Shown here: piece by piece, positions 30,551 through 38,151 of the stretch
How the letters are laid out: every line of letters starts with the position of its first letter
Position numbering within the stretch: position 1 is the first letter of the stretch
Assembly (NCBI GenBank): GCA_017994815.1
Contig: JAGOJY010000036.1
Span: 1-39,916 of the forward strand
Direction: 5' to 3'
From: Acidobacteriota bacterium
GTDB taxonomy: Bacteria > Acidobacteriota > Polarisedimenticolia > J045
Length of the DNA stretch: 39,916 nt
The notes under the pieces: generated by a model
The model's input: the letters and a program-made list of their open reading frames with translations, nothing else
Database searches by the model: none
What the model was told of the DNA's origin: nothing
Position numbers and translations under genes: made by a program

Positions 30551-32986
30551 TTGACATCGTCTCGACGCTCGAACGCCGTGCTGGCCGTGCTGCTGCTGGC
30601 GGCGGCGCTCCCCGCGCTCGCCACCGACTACTACGTTCGCACGGACGGGAACGACTCGAACGCCGGTACCTCGAACAGCTCCGCCGGCGCGTGGCGCACC
30701 GTGAAGAAGTGCGTCTCCACCGTGACGGCGGGGAACCGCTGCCTGATCCAGCCCGGCACGTATCTCGAAACGAGCATCGTGCAGGCCAACGCGGGCGTGC
30801 TCGACGGCACCGGCGTGGCGACGTGCAGCTGCACCAAGGGCTCGACGGCGATCAGCTGCACCGGCACGGTCCCGTCCTCGGTCAGCGCCGGCAAGTTCGT
30901 GCAGTGCCAGGATGGCTATGGCTTCTCGTGGTCCAAGGTCCAGTCGGTCAGCGGCGGCGGCATCACGCTTGCCGAGCCGTACCGCGGCAAGACGACCTCC
31001 GGCAACCCGCTCGACGTCGCGCGCTTCGTGGAGATCCTCGGCCAGGGCGCCGGCATCGAGGACACTGTGATCAGCGGTTTCCGCAGCAAGCCGTCGGGGG
31101 TGACCTGGACCAAGGAGTCCGGGCTGTCCTGCACTTGGTCCTACACCAAGAACTCGTCGACGGACCCGGCCTGGACCTCGCCCAAGGCGTTCCGCGAGAA
31201 CGTCCCCGATTCCGAATGGGACCTCAGGATCAAGAACACGAACGGGCGGGATACGTTCATCTACATGACCGCGGGCAAGTGCCCGTGCTCCAAGGGGACG
31301 ATCCGGGACCAGGTCGAGTCCGTACCAGGGTCTTGGGCCGACGACAGCGGCAAGGTCTATCTGCAGACCCGCTCCTGCCAGGATCCGAACACGCGGCCGA
31401 TCCAGGCCGGCGCGCAGGGCAGCGGAGCGTTGCTCGATGTGCGCAAGGCCTACACGGTCGTCGAAAACCTGACACTCGAGGCTGGCGGACAAGACGACGG
31501 CTACACCAACGTCGACCTGTACATCTTCCCGATCCAGGTCGGCGGCAGCTCGAACATTCGCTACTCGAAGATCCGCGCCAATAACGGCCGCGCTTACTTC
31601 GACATGAAAAACGGCATGAAGGACGTGCGGATAGAGCATTTCCGGGCGCTGTCCACCGGCCGTTTCATGGGCGACACCACGCCGACGAAGATGTCTGGGG
31701 TTCACTTCTACAACTTCGAGGTCCGCGGCGGCTACACCAACGGCATGAGCACCGATAATTGGTCGGGCAACTCCGCCGACGACCCGTTGGTGTTCGATCG
31801 CTTCTTCATGCACCGCACCCTCTCGCAGTACCGCAACAACATCTGCGGTGCGGGCGGCAACTACTACGACTGCAGCAACAAGAACTGGAGCGACGAGCAG
31901 TACGGCGTGCACGGCGTGTACTGGGGCACGTCCACCGCAGCGCGGGCCCTGGACCACATCGTGTTCCAGAATTGCGTCGTGGAAATCACGGCGGACGGCA
32001 TCGGCATCTTCAACGGCGCCGGGGCGACCGACATCACGTTCCGCAACTGCACGTTCGGCGTGAGCATGGCCAAGAGCGGAACACAGGGCAATTACCCGCA
32101 GGAAGTTGCCATCATCGGCAATACCGTCGACAGGAACTACGGCGCCAAGTTCGTCAACAACGTTTTCTACTGCGACGAGATCAAGAAAGACTGCACGCAG
32201 CAGATCGTGGTCCACAACGGCAACTTCAACTCGATCCGCTCCGACTACAACCTGTGGCTCACGCCCTACAACGCCACCAACATGGGAGCGCGGCGGCTTT
32301 GGGCCCAGAACGACAGCAACCAGGTGACGCTGGCGACCGCGATCAACACCTACGACCAGGAGCGCAACAGCCTGCTGGTCTGCGGCGGCGCGAGCTGCAG
32401 TTCGAGCGTCGGCCGTGTGTACAACGACGGCACGACGGCGCGCAGCTACTTCGTCGACACGTCGATCACCGACGGCGACCCGACCGACTACACCCCGACC
32501 AGCAGCAACCGCGGCGTGAACGCCGGGAACAACGCCGAGTGCCCGACCGAGGACTTCTACGGTCGGCCGCGCAATGACGGCGCCTGCGACATCGGTGCGG
32601 TCGAGTACCAGGGCGGAACGCCGGACACGACCCCGCCATCGCCGGTGACGAACTTCAGCGCCACCAGCGGCGACAGCCAGGTGACACTCAGCTGGAAGCA
32701 CTCGACCAGTTCGGACAACCGCGGCACGCTGATCCGCTTCAAGACCACGGGCTATCCGAGCGGGCCGACCGACGGGTCGATCGCTTGCGACAAGACCGGT
32801 GCGGCGGGGGCGAGCGACTCGTGCACCCACACGGGGCTGACCAACGGGACGACCTACTACTACACCGCCTACTCCTACGACGCGGCGACGAACTACGGCA
32901 GTGGCGTCAATGCCAGTGCCACACCCAACGCGAGCAACGCGGCTCCGGGTAACGTCAACAACAACCACCGCACCGACACGCGCTGA
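30551..32986 (+). CDS. Secreted parallel beta-helix protein with FnIII domain, HRTDTR tail
   Basis: An 811-aa secreted protein. The TTG at 30551 is chosen because GGAGGG lies 7 nt upstream and it gives a perfect signal peptide (about residues 1-26, VLAVLLLAAALPALA). The mature start DYYVRTDGNDSNAGTS is typical of right-handed parallel beta-helix proteins of the pectate-lyase/DUF1565 type. Repeated short strands (YTVVENLTLEAGG, IVFQNCVVEITADGIGIF, ITFRNCTFGVS, AKFVNNVFYCD) fill the middle. A fibronectin-III domain covers about 695-790 (PPSPVTNFSATSGDSQVTLSW). Many paired cysteines suggest disulfides. Such proteins bind or cleave polysaccharide, possibly the one made here. It ends VNNNHRTDTR. 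Confidence 0.85.
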   Translation: MTSSRRSNAVLAVLLLAAALPALATDYYVRTDGNDSNAGTSNSSAGAWRTVKKCVSTVTAGNRCLIQPGTYLETSIVQANAGVLDGTGVATCSCTKGSTAISCTGTVPSSVSAGKFVQCQDGYGFSWSKVQSVSGGGITLAEPYRGKTTSGNPLDVARFVEILGQGAGIEDTVISGFRSKPSGVTWTKESGLSCTWSYTKNSSTDPAWTSPKAFRENVPDSEWDLRIKNTNGRDTFIYMTAGKCPCSKGTIRDQVESVPGSWADDSGKVYLQTRSCQDPNTRPIQAGAQGSGALLDVRKAYTVVENLTLEAGGQDDGYTNVDLYIFPIQVGGSSNIRYSKIRANNGRAYFDMKNGMKDVRIEHFRALSTGRFMGDTTPTKMSGVHFYNFEVRGGYTNGMSTDNWSGNSADDPLVFDRFFMHRTLSQYRNNICGAGGNYYDCSNKNWSDEQYGVHGVYWGTSTAARALDHIVFQNCVVEITADGIGIFNGAGATDITFRNCTFGVSMAKSGTQGNYPQEVAIIGNTVDRNYGAKFVNNVFYCDEIKKDCTQQIVVHNGNFNSIRSDYNLWLTPYNATNMGARRLWAQNDSNQVTLATAINTYDQERNSLLVCGGASCSSSVGRVYNDGTTARSYFVDTSITDGDPTDYTPTSSNRGVNAGNNAECPTEDFYGRPRNDGACDIGAVEYQGGTPDTTPPSPVTNFSATSGDSQVTLSWKHSTSSDNRGTLIRFKTTGYPSGPTDGSIACDKTGAAGASDSCTHTGLTNGTTYYYTAYSYDAATNYGSGVNASATPNASNAAPGNVNNNHRTDTR

Positions 32987-32995
32987 CATTGACGG

Positions 32996-33020
32996 GGGGA
33001 CAGGTGGAACACCTGTCCCC
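32996..33020 (+). terminator. Terminator-like hairpin after the beta-helix gene
   Basis: GGGGACAGGTG-GAA-CACCTGTCCCC is a perfect 11-bp stem with a 3-nt loop, beginning 10 nt after the stop. No strong T-run follows, only GGTCCTCGTTTCG. Confidence 0.55.
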
Positions 33021-33043
33021 GGTCCTCGTTTCGACCGATCGCC

Positions 33044-33062
33044 GGGCCGCCTGCGGCGGCCC
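33044..33062 (-). terminator. GC hairpin at the 3' end of the minus-strand GT4 gene
   Basis: GGGCCGCC-TGC-GGCGGCCC forms an 8-bp stem directly next to the stop at 33063. Its arms are identical to those of the hairpin at 28789-28808. No T-run is present. Confidence 0.45.
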
Positions 33063-34163
33063 CTACACCTGTGCCGCCTGTCCCCTGCGCGCGACCTGTT
33101 CGTAGGCCTCGGCGATGCGGCGCATGTTGCGGTCGCGGTCGAACTCGCGCTCGATCAGGGCCCGGTTGTACTCCGCGGCCCTCGCGCGCAACCCGTGGTC
33201 GCGCAGGGCCTGCTCGAAGAAGTCGGCGAGCGCGGCGGGATCGTCCAACGGGGCCAACAGGCCGTTCTCGCCGTGGCGGATCCAGATCCGGTTGGCCTCG
33301 ATGTCGCTGACGACCGGGAACGCACCCGTGGCCATCGCCTCGAAATGCGACAGCGGCAGGCCGTCCGTGACCGTCATCGAGCAGTAGACGTGGGCCCGGG
33401 ACGTGAGCGCGGCGATTTGCGTTCGCGACAACTGGCCGACGAAGCGGACGTTCGAGTTCAGCCGCAAGTCGGCCGCGCGCTCTTCGAGCCGCGGCCGCTC
33501 CGGCCCGTCGCCGGCGATCTCGCAAACCGCGTCCGGCATCCGGCGCCGGAGGTAGTTCATCGCCTCGACGACCCGGATCGTGTTGTAGCTCGGCAGGAGC
33601 GCGCGGGTCGTCGCGATCCGCGGCGGCCCGGGGCGCTCGGCAACCGGCGGAAACAGCTCCAGGTCGATGCCCCGCGGGCAGACCAAGACCCTGCGGTCGT
33701 CGGCGCCGAATCGCAGGTACTCCTGGCGGATGTTGTCGGACCAGGCGTGGCACAGGTCGGCCCGGCCGATGGCGAAGCGCGCGCAGAGTTGGCCGAAAGG
33801 ATCGTCGGGCGGCCAGATGAGGCTGCCGCCCTGCGCCGCGAGCACGAGCGGGCGGTAACCGCTCAGCGCGGCCAGGAAGCCGTAGCTGACCACCCGGTAG
33901 GCGACGAACACCTCGGGCGCGCGGGCCCGCAGCTCGCGCCGCAGCCGCGGAATCAGCGCAAACCAGGCCGCTTTGCGCGAACTCAACGAGTTCCCGATGT
34001 GAACGAGCTCGACGCCCTCGTACGCGAGACGCGGCGCCGGGATCGTGAATACCGTCACCTGGTGGCGCAGTTCTCGCGCCAGATACTCAGCCCACTCCTT
34101 GAGGTGCAGGCTGTTGGCGTTGCTCAGGAAGGCCAGGTTCACGCGCCGCCCCTTCTCCCCCAT
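33063..34163 (-). CDS. GT4 glycosyltransferase, paralogue of the gene at 25879
   Basis: A 366-aa retaining GT-B glycosyltransferase: NLAFLSNANSLHLKEWAEYLA at the N-terminus, VSYGFLAALSGYRPLVLAAQGG, the linker CPRGIDLELF, then CEIAGDGPERPRLE and the donor motif TDGLPLSHFEAMATGAFPVVSD. It shares block after block with the protein at 25879. It begins at ATG 34163 inside the end of the AsnB-like gene (77-nt overlap); GTG 34142 is an alternative with a purine-rich site before it. It is the last gene of the minus-strand set. Confidence 0.9.
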   Translation of the reverse strand: MGEKGRRVNLAFLSNANSLHLKEWAEYLARELRHQVTVFTIPAPRLAYEGVELVHIGNSLSSRKAAWFALIPRLRRELRARAPEVFVAYRVVSYGFLAALSGYRPLVLAAQGGSLIWPPDDPFGQLCARFAIGRADLCHAWSDNIRQEYLRFGADDRRVLVCPRGIDLELFPPVAERPGPPRIATTRALLPSYNTIRVVEAMNYLRRRMPDAVCEIAGDGPERPRLEERAADLRLNSNVRFVGQLSRTQIAALTSRAHVYCSMTVTDGLPLSHFEAMATGAFPVVSDIEANRIWIRHGENGLLAPLDDPAALADFFEQALRDHGLRARAAEYNRALIEREFDRDRNMRRIAEAYEQVARRGQAAQV

Positions 34164-35922
34164 CGATGAACAGACGATGCCACAGTTCGAACATCACGAG
34201 CTTGAATAGCTTGCCCAGGTCCTCGCGGTGCAGGAGGTTGTTCCGGCTGGAATCGAACAGGCGGTCCACCTCGCGCGCTTCGAAGTAACCCCGCGCGCGC
34301 AGGTTCGCCGGGGACAGGAGATCCCGCGCGATGTCGTACATCCCGGCCTTGAACCACGGGATCAGCGGTGTGCCGAGACCCTGCTTGCGCCGTTCGAGGA
34401 TCTCGGGCGGCAGGATGTCGCGCATCGCGAGCCGCAGGACGTGCTTCTCGCTGTTTCCCTTGAGCTTGTAGCGCGACGGCATCTGGTTGCTGAAGCGCAC
34501 CAGCCGCGGGTCGAGGTACGGGACGCGGGCCTCGACCGAGTGCGCCATCGTCAGCCGGTCGATGCGCAGGAGCTGGAAGTCCGCCAGTTCGTAGCGCTGT
34601 TCGTAGCGCAGCAGCCGGTTCAGTGCGTCGCCGCGTCCGCCGCGCGCCGCCGGGCCGAAGTACGCTTCGACCGGGTCCGTGGCGGCCAGCCGGCGCTGGA
34701 ACGCGTCGGAGAAGATCGCGTCGCCCCGCCGCCCGCCGAGCGAGCTGAAGTGCCAGAAGTAGAACCAGCGCTTCGCCGCGTACGGGACCAGGGCGCGGGC
34801 GAAGCTGCCCACCGGGCGGAAGCGCCGGTAGCCGGCGAAGATCTCGTCCGAACCCTCGCCGATCAGGATCACGGTCACGATCTTCCGCGCGGCCTCGCCG
34901 AGATACCACGTCGGCAGGATCGAGCTGAGGATCGGCTCCTCGAGGTGCCACAGCACCCGCGGCAGGATGTCGGTGAACCGTCCCGGGTCGACGATGAACT
35001 CGCGGTGGTCGGTCTTGAACTTGTCGGCCACGATCCGCGCGTAGCTCAGCTCGTCGCGCCGCCCGCCGAAACCGATGCTGAAGGTCTGCACCGGGCGGTC
35101 GCTCACGCGGCTCATCAGGGCCACGACCGCGCTGGAATCGAGCCCGCCCGAGAGCGTCGCGCCGAGCGGCACGTCGCTGACGAGCTGGCCGCGCACCGAG
35201 TCGGTGAGCAGCTCCAGAAGACGCGCCGCGTACCACGCCTCGTCGCGCTCCGGCTGCGGCTCCGCGTCGAGCGTCCAGTATGGCGAAATGTGCGAGGCGC
35301 CGTTCTCGAAGACCATCACGTGGCCGGGCGGCAGCTTGCGGATCCCGGCCAGGAGCGTCTCGTCACCCGGCACGAAGCTGTAGACAAGGCTCTGGCGCAA
35401 GGCTTCGGGCGCGACTTCCGGCTTGTAGCCGCTCCACTGCAGGATCGACTTGGCCTCGCTGGCGAACAGCAGCACGCCGTCGCGCTCGAGGTACAGGAGC
35501 GGCTTGACCCCCAACTGGTCGCGCGCGAGGAACAGCCGCTTCGCGCGCGGCTCCCAGATCGCGAAGGCGAAGATGCCGTTGAGCCGCTCGACGCAGCGCG
35601 CGCCTTCCTTGCGGTACAGGTTGACGATGACCTCGGTGTCGGTGTGGGTCCGAAAACGGACCCCCGCGCGCTCCAGTTCGTCGCGCAGCTCGAGGTAGTT
35701 GTAGATCTCGCCGTTGTAGACGATCACCGCCTCGTCGTCGTACGAGGTGATCGGCTGGTGCCCGGTGCTGAGGTCGATGATCGACAGGCGGCGATGGCCG
35801 AGTCCCACCGACGCCTCTTCGTAGTACCCCTCGTCGTCGGGCCCCCGGTGCGTGATGACGCGCGTCATCTGCCGGAGCAGTTCCGGGTCGCAGAACCCCG
35901 CCATTCCGGCAATGCCGCACAT
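34087..35922 (-). CDS. asnB: Asparagine synthetase B-like amidotransferase (second copy)
   Basis: A 611-aa glutamine-dependent amidotransferase. Cys2 (MCGIAGMAGF) and the class II glutaminase domain (HRGPDDEGYY, VYNGEIYNYLELRDEL) are complete. The synthetase PP-loop is SGGLDSS and GEGSDEIFAGYRRF follows. It is clearly diverged from the copy at 12229, so the two probably act on different acceptors. EPS/XrtA-type loci often carry such a gene. It has a candidate sigma-70 promoter at 36001-36029 and a 113-nt gap upstream. The last 25 residues are a low-complexity tail. Confidence 0.92.
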   Translation of the reverse strand: MCGIAGMAGFCDPELLRQMTRVITHRGPDDEGYYEEASVGLGHRRLSIIDLSTGHQPITSYDDEAVIVYNGEIYNYLELRDELERAGVRFRTHTDTEVIVNLYRKEGARCVERLNGIFAFAIWEPRAKRLFLARDQLGVKPLLYLERDGVLLFASEAKSILQWSGYKPEVAPEALRQSLVYSFVPGDETLLAGIRKLPPGHVMVFENGASHISPYWTLDAEPQPERDEAWYAARLLELLTDSVRGQLVSDVPLGATLSGGLDSSAVVALMSRVSDRPVQTFSIGFGGRRDELSYARIVADKFKTDHREFIVDPGRFTDILPRVLWHLEEPILSSILPTWYLGEAARKIVTVILIGEGSDEIFAGYRRFRPVGSFARALVPYAAKRWFYFWHFSSLGGRRGDAIFSDAFQRRLAATDPVEAYFGPAARGGRGDALNRLLRYEQRYELADFQLLRIDRLTMAHSVEARVPYLDPRLVRFSNQMPSRYKLKGNSEKHVLRLAMRDILPPEILERRKQGLGTPLIPWFKAGMYDIARDLLSPANLRARGYFEAREVDRLFDSSRNNLLHREDLGKLFKLVMFELWHRLFIDGGEGAAREPGLPEQRQQPAPQGVG

Positions 35923-36000
35923 ACCCGAGCCCCCCGGCGATCATCGCCGCCCGGCCGTGGCGCCGCCGCAGCGGCCCGGCCCGCGAACCCCGCCGGGGGG

Positions 36001-36029
36001 AAGATAGACGGTCGAGGCAGGGCCGTAAA
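36001..36029 (-). promoter_or_regulatory. Candidate sigma-70 promoter of the second asnB-like gene
   Basis: On the minus strand, TTTACG (36029-36024), a 17-nt spacer and TATCTT (36006-36001) each match consensus at 4 of 6 positions. The start would be near 35994, about 72 nt before the ATG. Confidence 0.35.
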
Positions 36030-36035
36030 GCGACC

Positions 36036-37166
36036 CTAGCCGGTGGCCAGCAGCTCCCCCCACAGCGCGACCGTGCGCTCGACCATCGAGGACAGGCCGA
36101 AGCGGGCGTCGAGCGCCGGCCACGAGCCGCGCACGCCCGCGCGCGACGTTGCCCCGAGGTCGAGGACCTCCCCGATCGCGCGTGTGTAGGCCTCCACCTC
36201 GGTCCGCGGCACCACCGCGCCGCCGCCGGGCGCCGCGGCCATGATCTCCGCCACGTCGCCGACGTCGGCGGCCACGACCGGCGTCCCGACCCCGAGCGCC
36301 TCGAGGACGACGTTGGGACAGCCCTCCGATTCCGATGTCAGCACGAGCACGTCCAGGTCGGCCAGGATCGACGGCACGTCGCCGCGGGGGCCGAGGAAGC
36401 TGACCCGCCCCGGCGGGAGCCCCGGCGCGAGCCGCGCCCGCGCGGCCTCGTCGAGGCGCTCGCCGACGAGCACCGCGTGCAGTGCCGGGCGGGCGGCCAG
36501 CAGCCCCCGCACGACCTCGACGAACCGGCCCGGATTTTTCACGGCCGAATCCTTGCCGACGTAGCCGACCAGCTCGGCGCCCTGGCCCAGGCCCAGCTCG
36601 GCGCGCAGGGTCCCCGGGACCGCGTCGCGGCGCAGCCCGGGAAAGTCGAGGCCGTTCGGAATCACGACCAGCCGCTCCGCGGGTGCGCCGAAAGTGTCGA
36701 CGAGGAACTTCGCGCCGCGCCGGGAGTTCACGAGCGTCTTCGGAGACTTGCGGAGCATCCGGCGGTACACGGCGAAGCGCAGCCGCCCCGAACCCGCGAG
36801 CGCGCCGCGGAATGACGGCAGCACGACCGCGCGGCCCCGGGCGGTCCACGCGTAGCCCGAGGCGAGCAGGTGCACCGCGTGGACCAGCCGCACGCCGCGG
36901 CCGCGCAGGAGCCGGCGCAGCGCCACGAACCGCGCCACGTCGAAGCTCGAGCGGCGCGGGAGGACCTCCAGCGCGTAGCCCAGCCGCTCGAGCGCCGGGC
37001 CGTAGGGCGCGAGGTGGTCGGACATGCAGACCACGGTCGCCGGCTCCCACGGGCCGCCACGCAGCGCCTCGAGCAGCAGGAAGGTCTGACGCTCGGCGCC
37101 GCCGTAGCCGAGCTGGGTCAGGACGACGGCGACCCGCGACCCCGGTCGCCCGCCGGGCTCAGCCAC
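36036..37166 (-). CDS. GT4 glycosyltransferase
   Basis: A 376-aa retaining GT-B enzyme: VAVVLTQLGYGGAERQTFLL at the N-terminus (the GGAE loop of many GT4 proteins), VVIPNGLDFPGLR as linker, LVGYVGKDSAVKNPGRFVE, then DLDVLVLTSESEGCPNVVLEALGVGTPVVAADVG with the donor-binding Glu pair. The start is GTG 37166, with GGAG 8 nt upstream, and overlaps the deacetylase stop by 8 nt. Donor and acceptor are unknown. Confidence 0.9.
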   Translation of the reverse strand: MAEPGGRPGSRVAVVLTQLGYGGAERQTFLLLEALRGGPWEPATVVCMSDHLAPYGPALERLGYALEVLPRRSSFDVARFVALRRLLRGRGVRLVHAVHLLASGYAWTARGRAVVLPSFRGALAGSGRLRFAVYRRMLRKSPKTLVNSRRGAKFLVDTFGAPAERLVVIPNGLDFPGLRRDAVPGTLRAELGLGQGAELVGYVGKDSAVKNPGRFVEVVRGLLAARPALHAVLVGERLDEAARARLAPGLPPGRVSFLGPRGDVPSILADLDVLVLTSESEGCPNVVLEALGVGTPVVAADVGDVAEIMAAAPGGGAVVPRTEVEAYTRAIGEVLDLGATSRAGVRGSWPALDARFGLSSMVERTVALWGELLATG

Positions 37167-38091
37167 CGCACTGCTCCAGGACCGCGAACAGCGTGCGCTC
37201 CTGGTCGCCGGCGTAGACGCCCAGGCGCGGCAGCCGCAGCGGGTCGCTGTCCGCTCCGGCGCCGCCGGCGATCGAGGTGCAGGCGGTCAGGAAGCCGGCC
37301 TGCTCGGCCTGGGCCCGGGCGCCCGCGCAGACCGGGCCGCCGCCCCCCGGGTTCGGGTAGGCGAAGTGGCGCACCGGCGCGCCGAGCACCGCCTCGAGGT
37401 CGGCGCGCGAGCCCGCGACCTCGGCCGCGGCGTGCTCGCCGGGGAGCCGGTCCAGGTGCGGGTGCGAGCGCGTGTGGGCCCCGACGGTCATGCCCGCACG
37501 GTGCAGCGCCCGCAGGTGGTCCGAGTCCATGAACGTGCCGGCCAGCCCCTCGCCGCGGGGAACCCGCGCGCGCGCCGCCAGCCGGTCCAGCTCTCGGTCG
37601 CGCTCCGCGGCGGGGAGCGCCGAGAGCACCCGCGTCATTTCTCTTCGGGATTGTCCGGAAAGATCCGGTATCGTTCGCGAGATACGCCACAGCTCGGAGG
37701 TCCAGAAGATCTCGCCGTGCAGGGGGCCGGTCGTGACGAAGAACGTCGCGGGCACCCCTTCGGCGACCAGGATCGGCAGCGCGAAGTCGTGGTTGTCGCG
37801 GTAGCCGTCGTCGAACGTGATCATCGCCGCGCGCCGGCCATTGCCCGAGGGTTCGGCCAGGACCCGCGGGACCTCGTCGGGCGAAATCACGCGGAAAAGG
37901 GACGCGAGCAGCCGCACCTGCTCGCGGAAGCGGGCCGGCGTGACCGATAGGCCGGGATCGGCATACCGCGCGACATCGGCAGGTTCGCCGACCGAGTGGT
38001 AGCGCAGCACGACCAGCCGGGTGCGCGGCGCCAGCGCCCGGCGGTAGATCGTGCGGCGGCGCCAGCCCGTGTACAGCGCGGCAACGCTCAA
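37159..38091 (-). CDS. Polysaccharide deacetylase (NodB fold), second copy
   Basis: A 310-aa NodB-fold deacetylase: LVVLRYHSVGE, AAMITFDDGYRDNHDFALPIL (metal Asp), VPATFFVT, VGAHTRSHPHLDRLP (His-x3-His metal site) and FAYPNPGG. It lacks a clear signal peptide; the N-terminus (MSVAALYTGWRRRTIYRRA) may associate with the membrane. The start is not certain: TTG 38091 has GGGGGT upstream, and TTG 38136 would add 15 residues. It is diverged from the larger deacetylase at 19748. It heads the minus-strand set, divergent from the flippase gene. Confidence 0.85.
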   Translation of the reverse strand: MSVAALYTGWRRRTIYRRALAPRTRLVVLRYHSVGEPADVARYADPGLSVTPARFREQVRLLASLFRVISPDEVPRVLAEPSGNGRRAAMITFDDGYRDNHDFALPILVAEGVPATFFVTTGPLHGEIFWTSELWRISRTIPDLSGQSRREMTRVLSALPAAERDRELDRLAARARVPRGEGLAGTFMDSDHLRALHRAGMTVGAHTRSHPHLDRLPGEHAAAEVAGSRADLEAVLGAPVRHFAYPNPGGGGPVCAGARAQAEQAGFLTACTSIAGGAGADSDPLRLPRLGVYAGDQERTLFAVLEQCGG

Positions 38092-38139
38092 CGTGACCCC
38101 CGTCGAAAACGACTCTGCTCGGAAACGACGTCCCAAGTC

Positions 38140-38145
38140 TATATT
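38140..38145 (+). promoter_or_regulatory. AT-rich -10-like box in the divergent region
   Basis: TATATT lies 6 nt before GTG 38152, and its complement reads AATATAG towards the deacetylase gene. No good -35 box is visible for either direction. If it is used on the plus strand, transcription would begin at or next to the GTG, implying a leaderless mRNA. Confidence 0.35.
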
Positions 38146-38151
38146 TTGTTC

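Noticed and set aside
28846..32986. PEP-CTERM/exosortase or LPXTG-type sorting signal on the secreted proteins
   Set aside because: The tails lack a transmembrane helix and the PEP or LPXTG motif; only the HRTDTR ending is shared.
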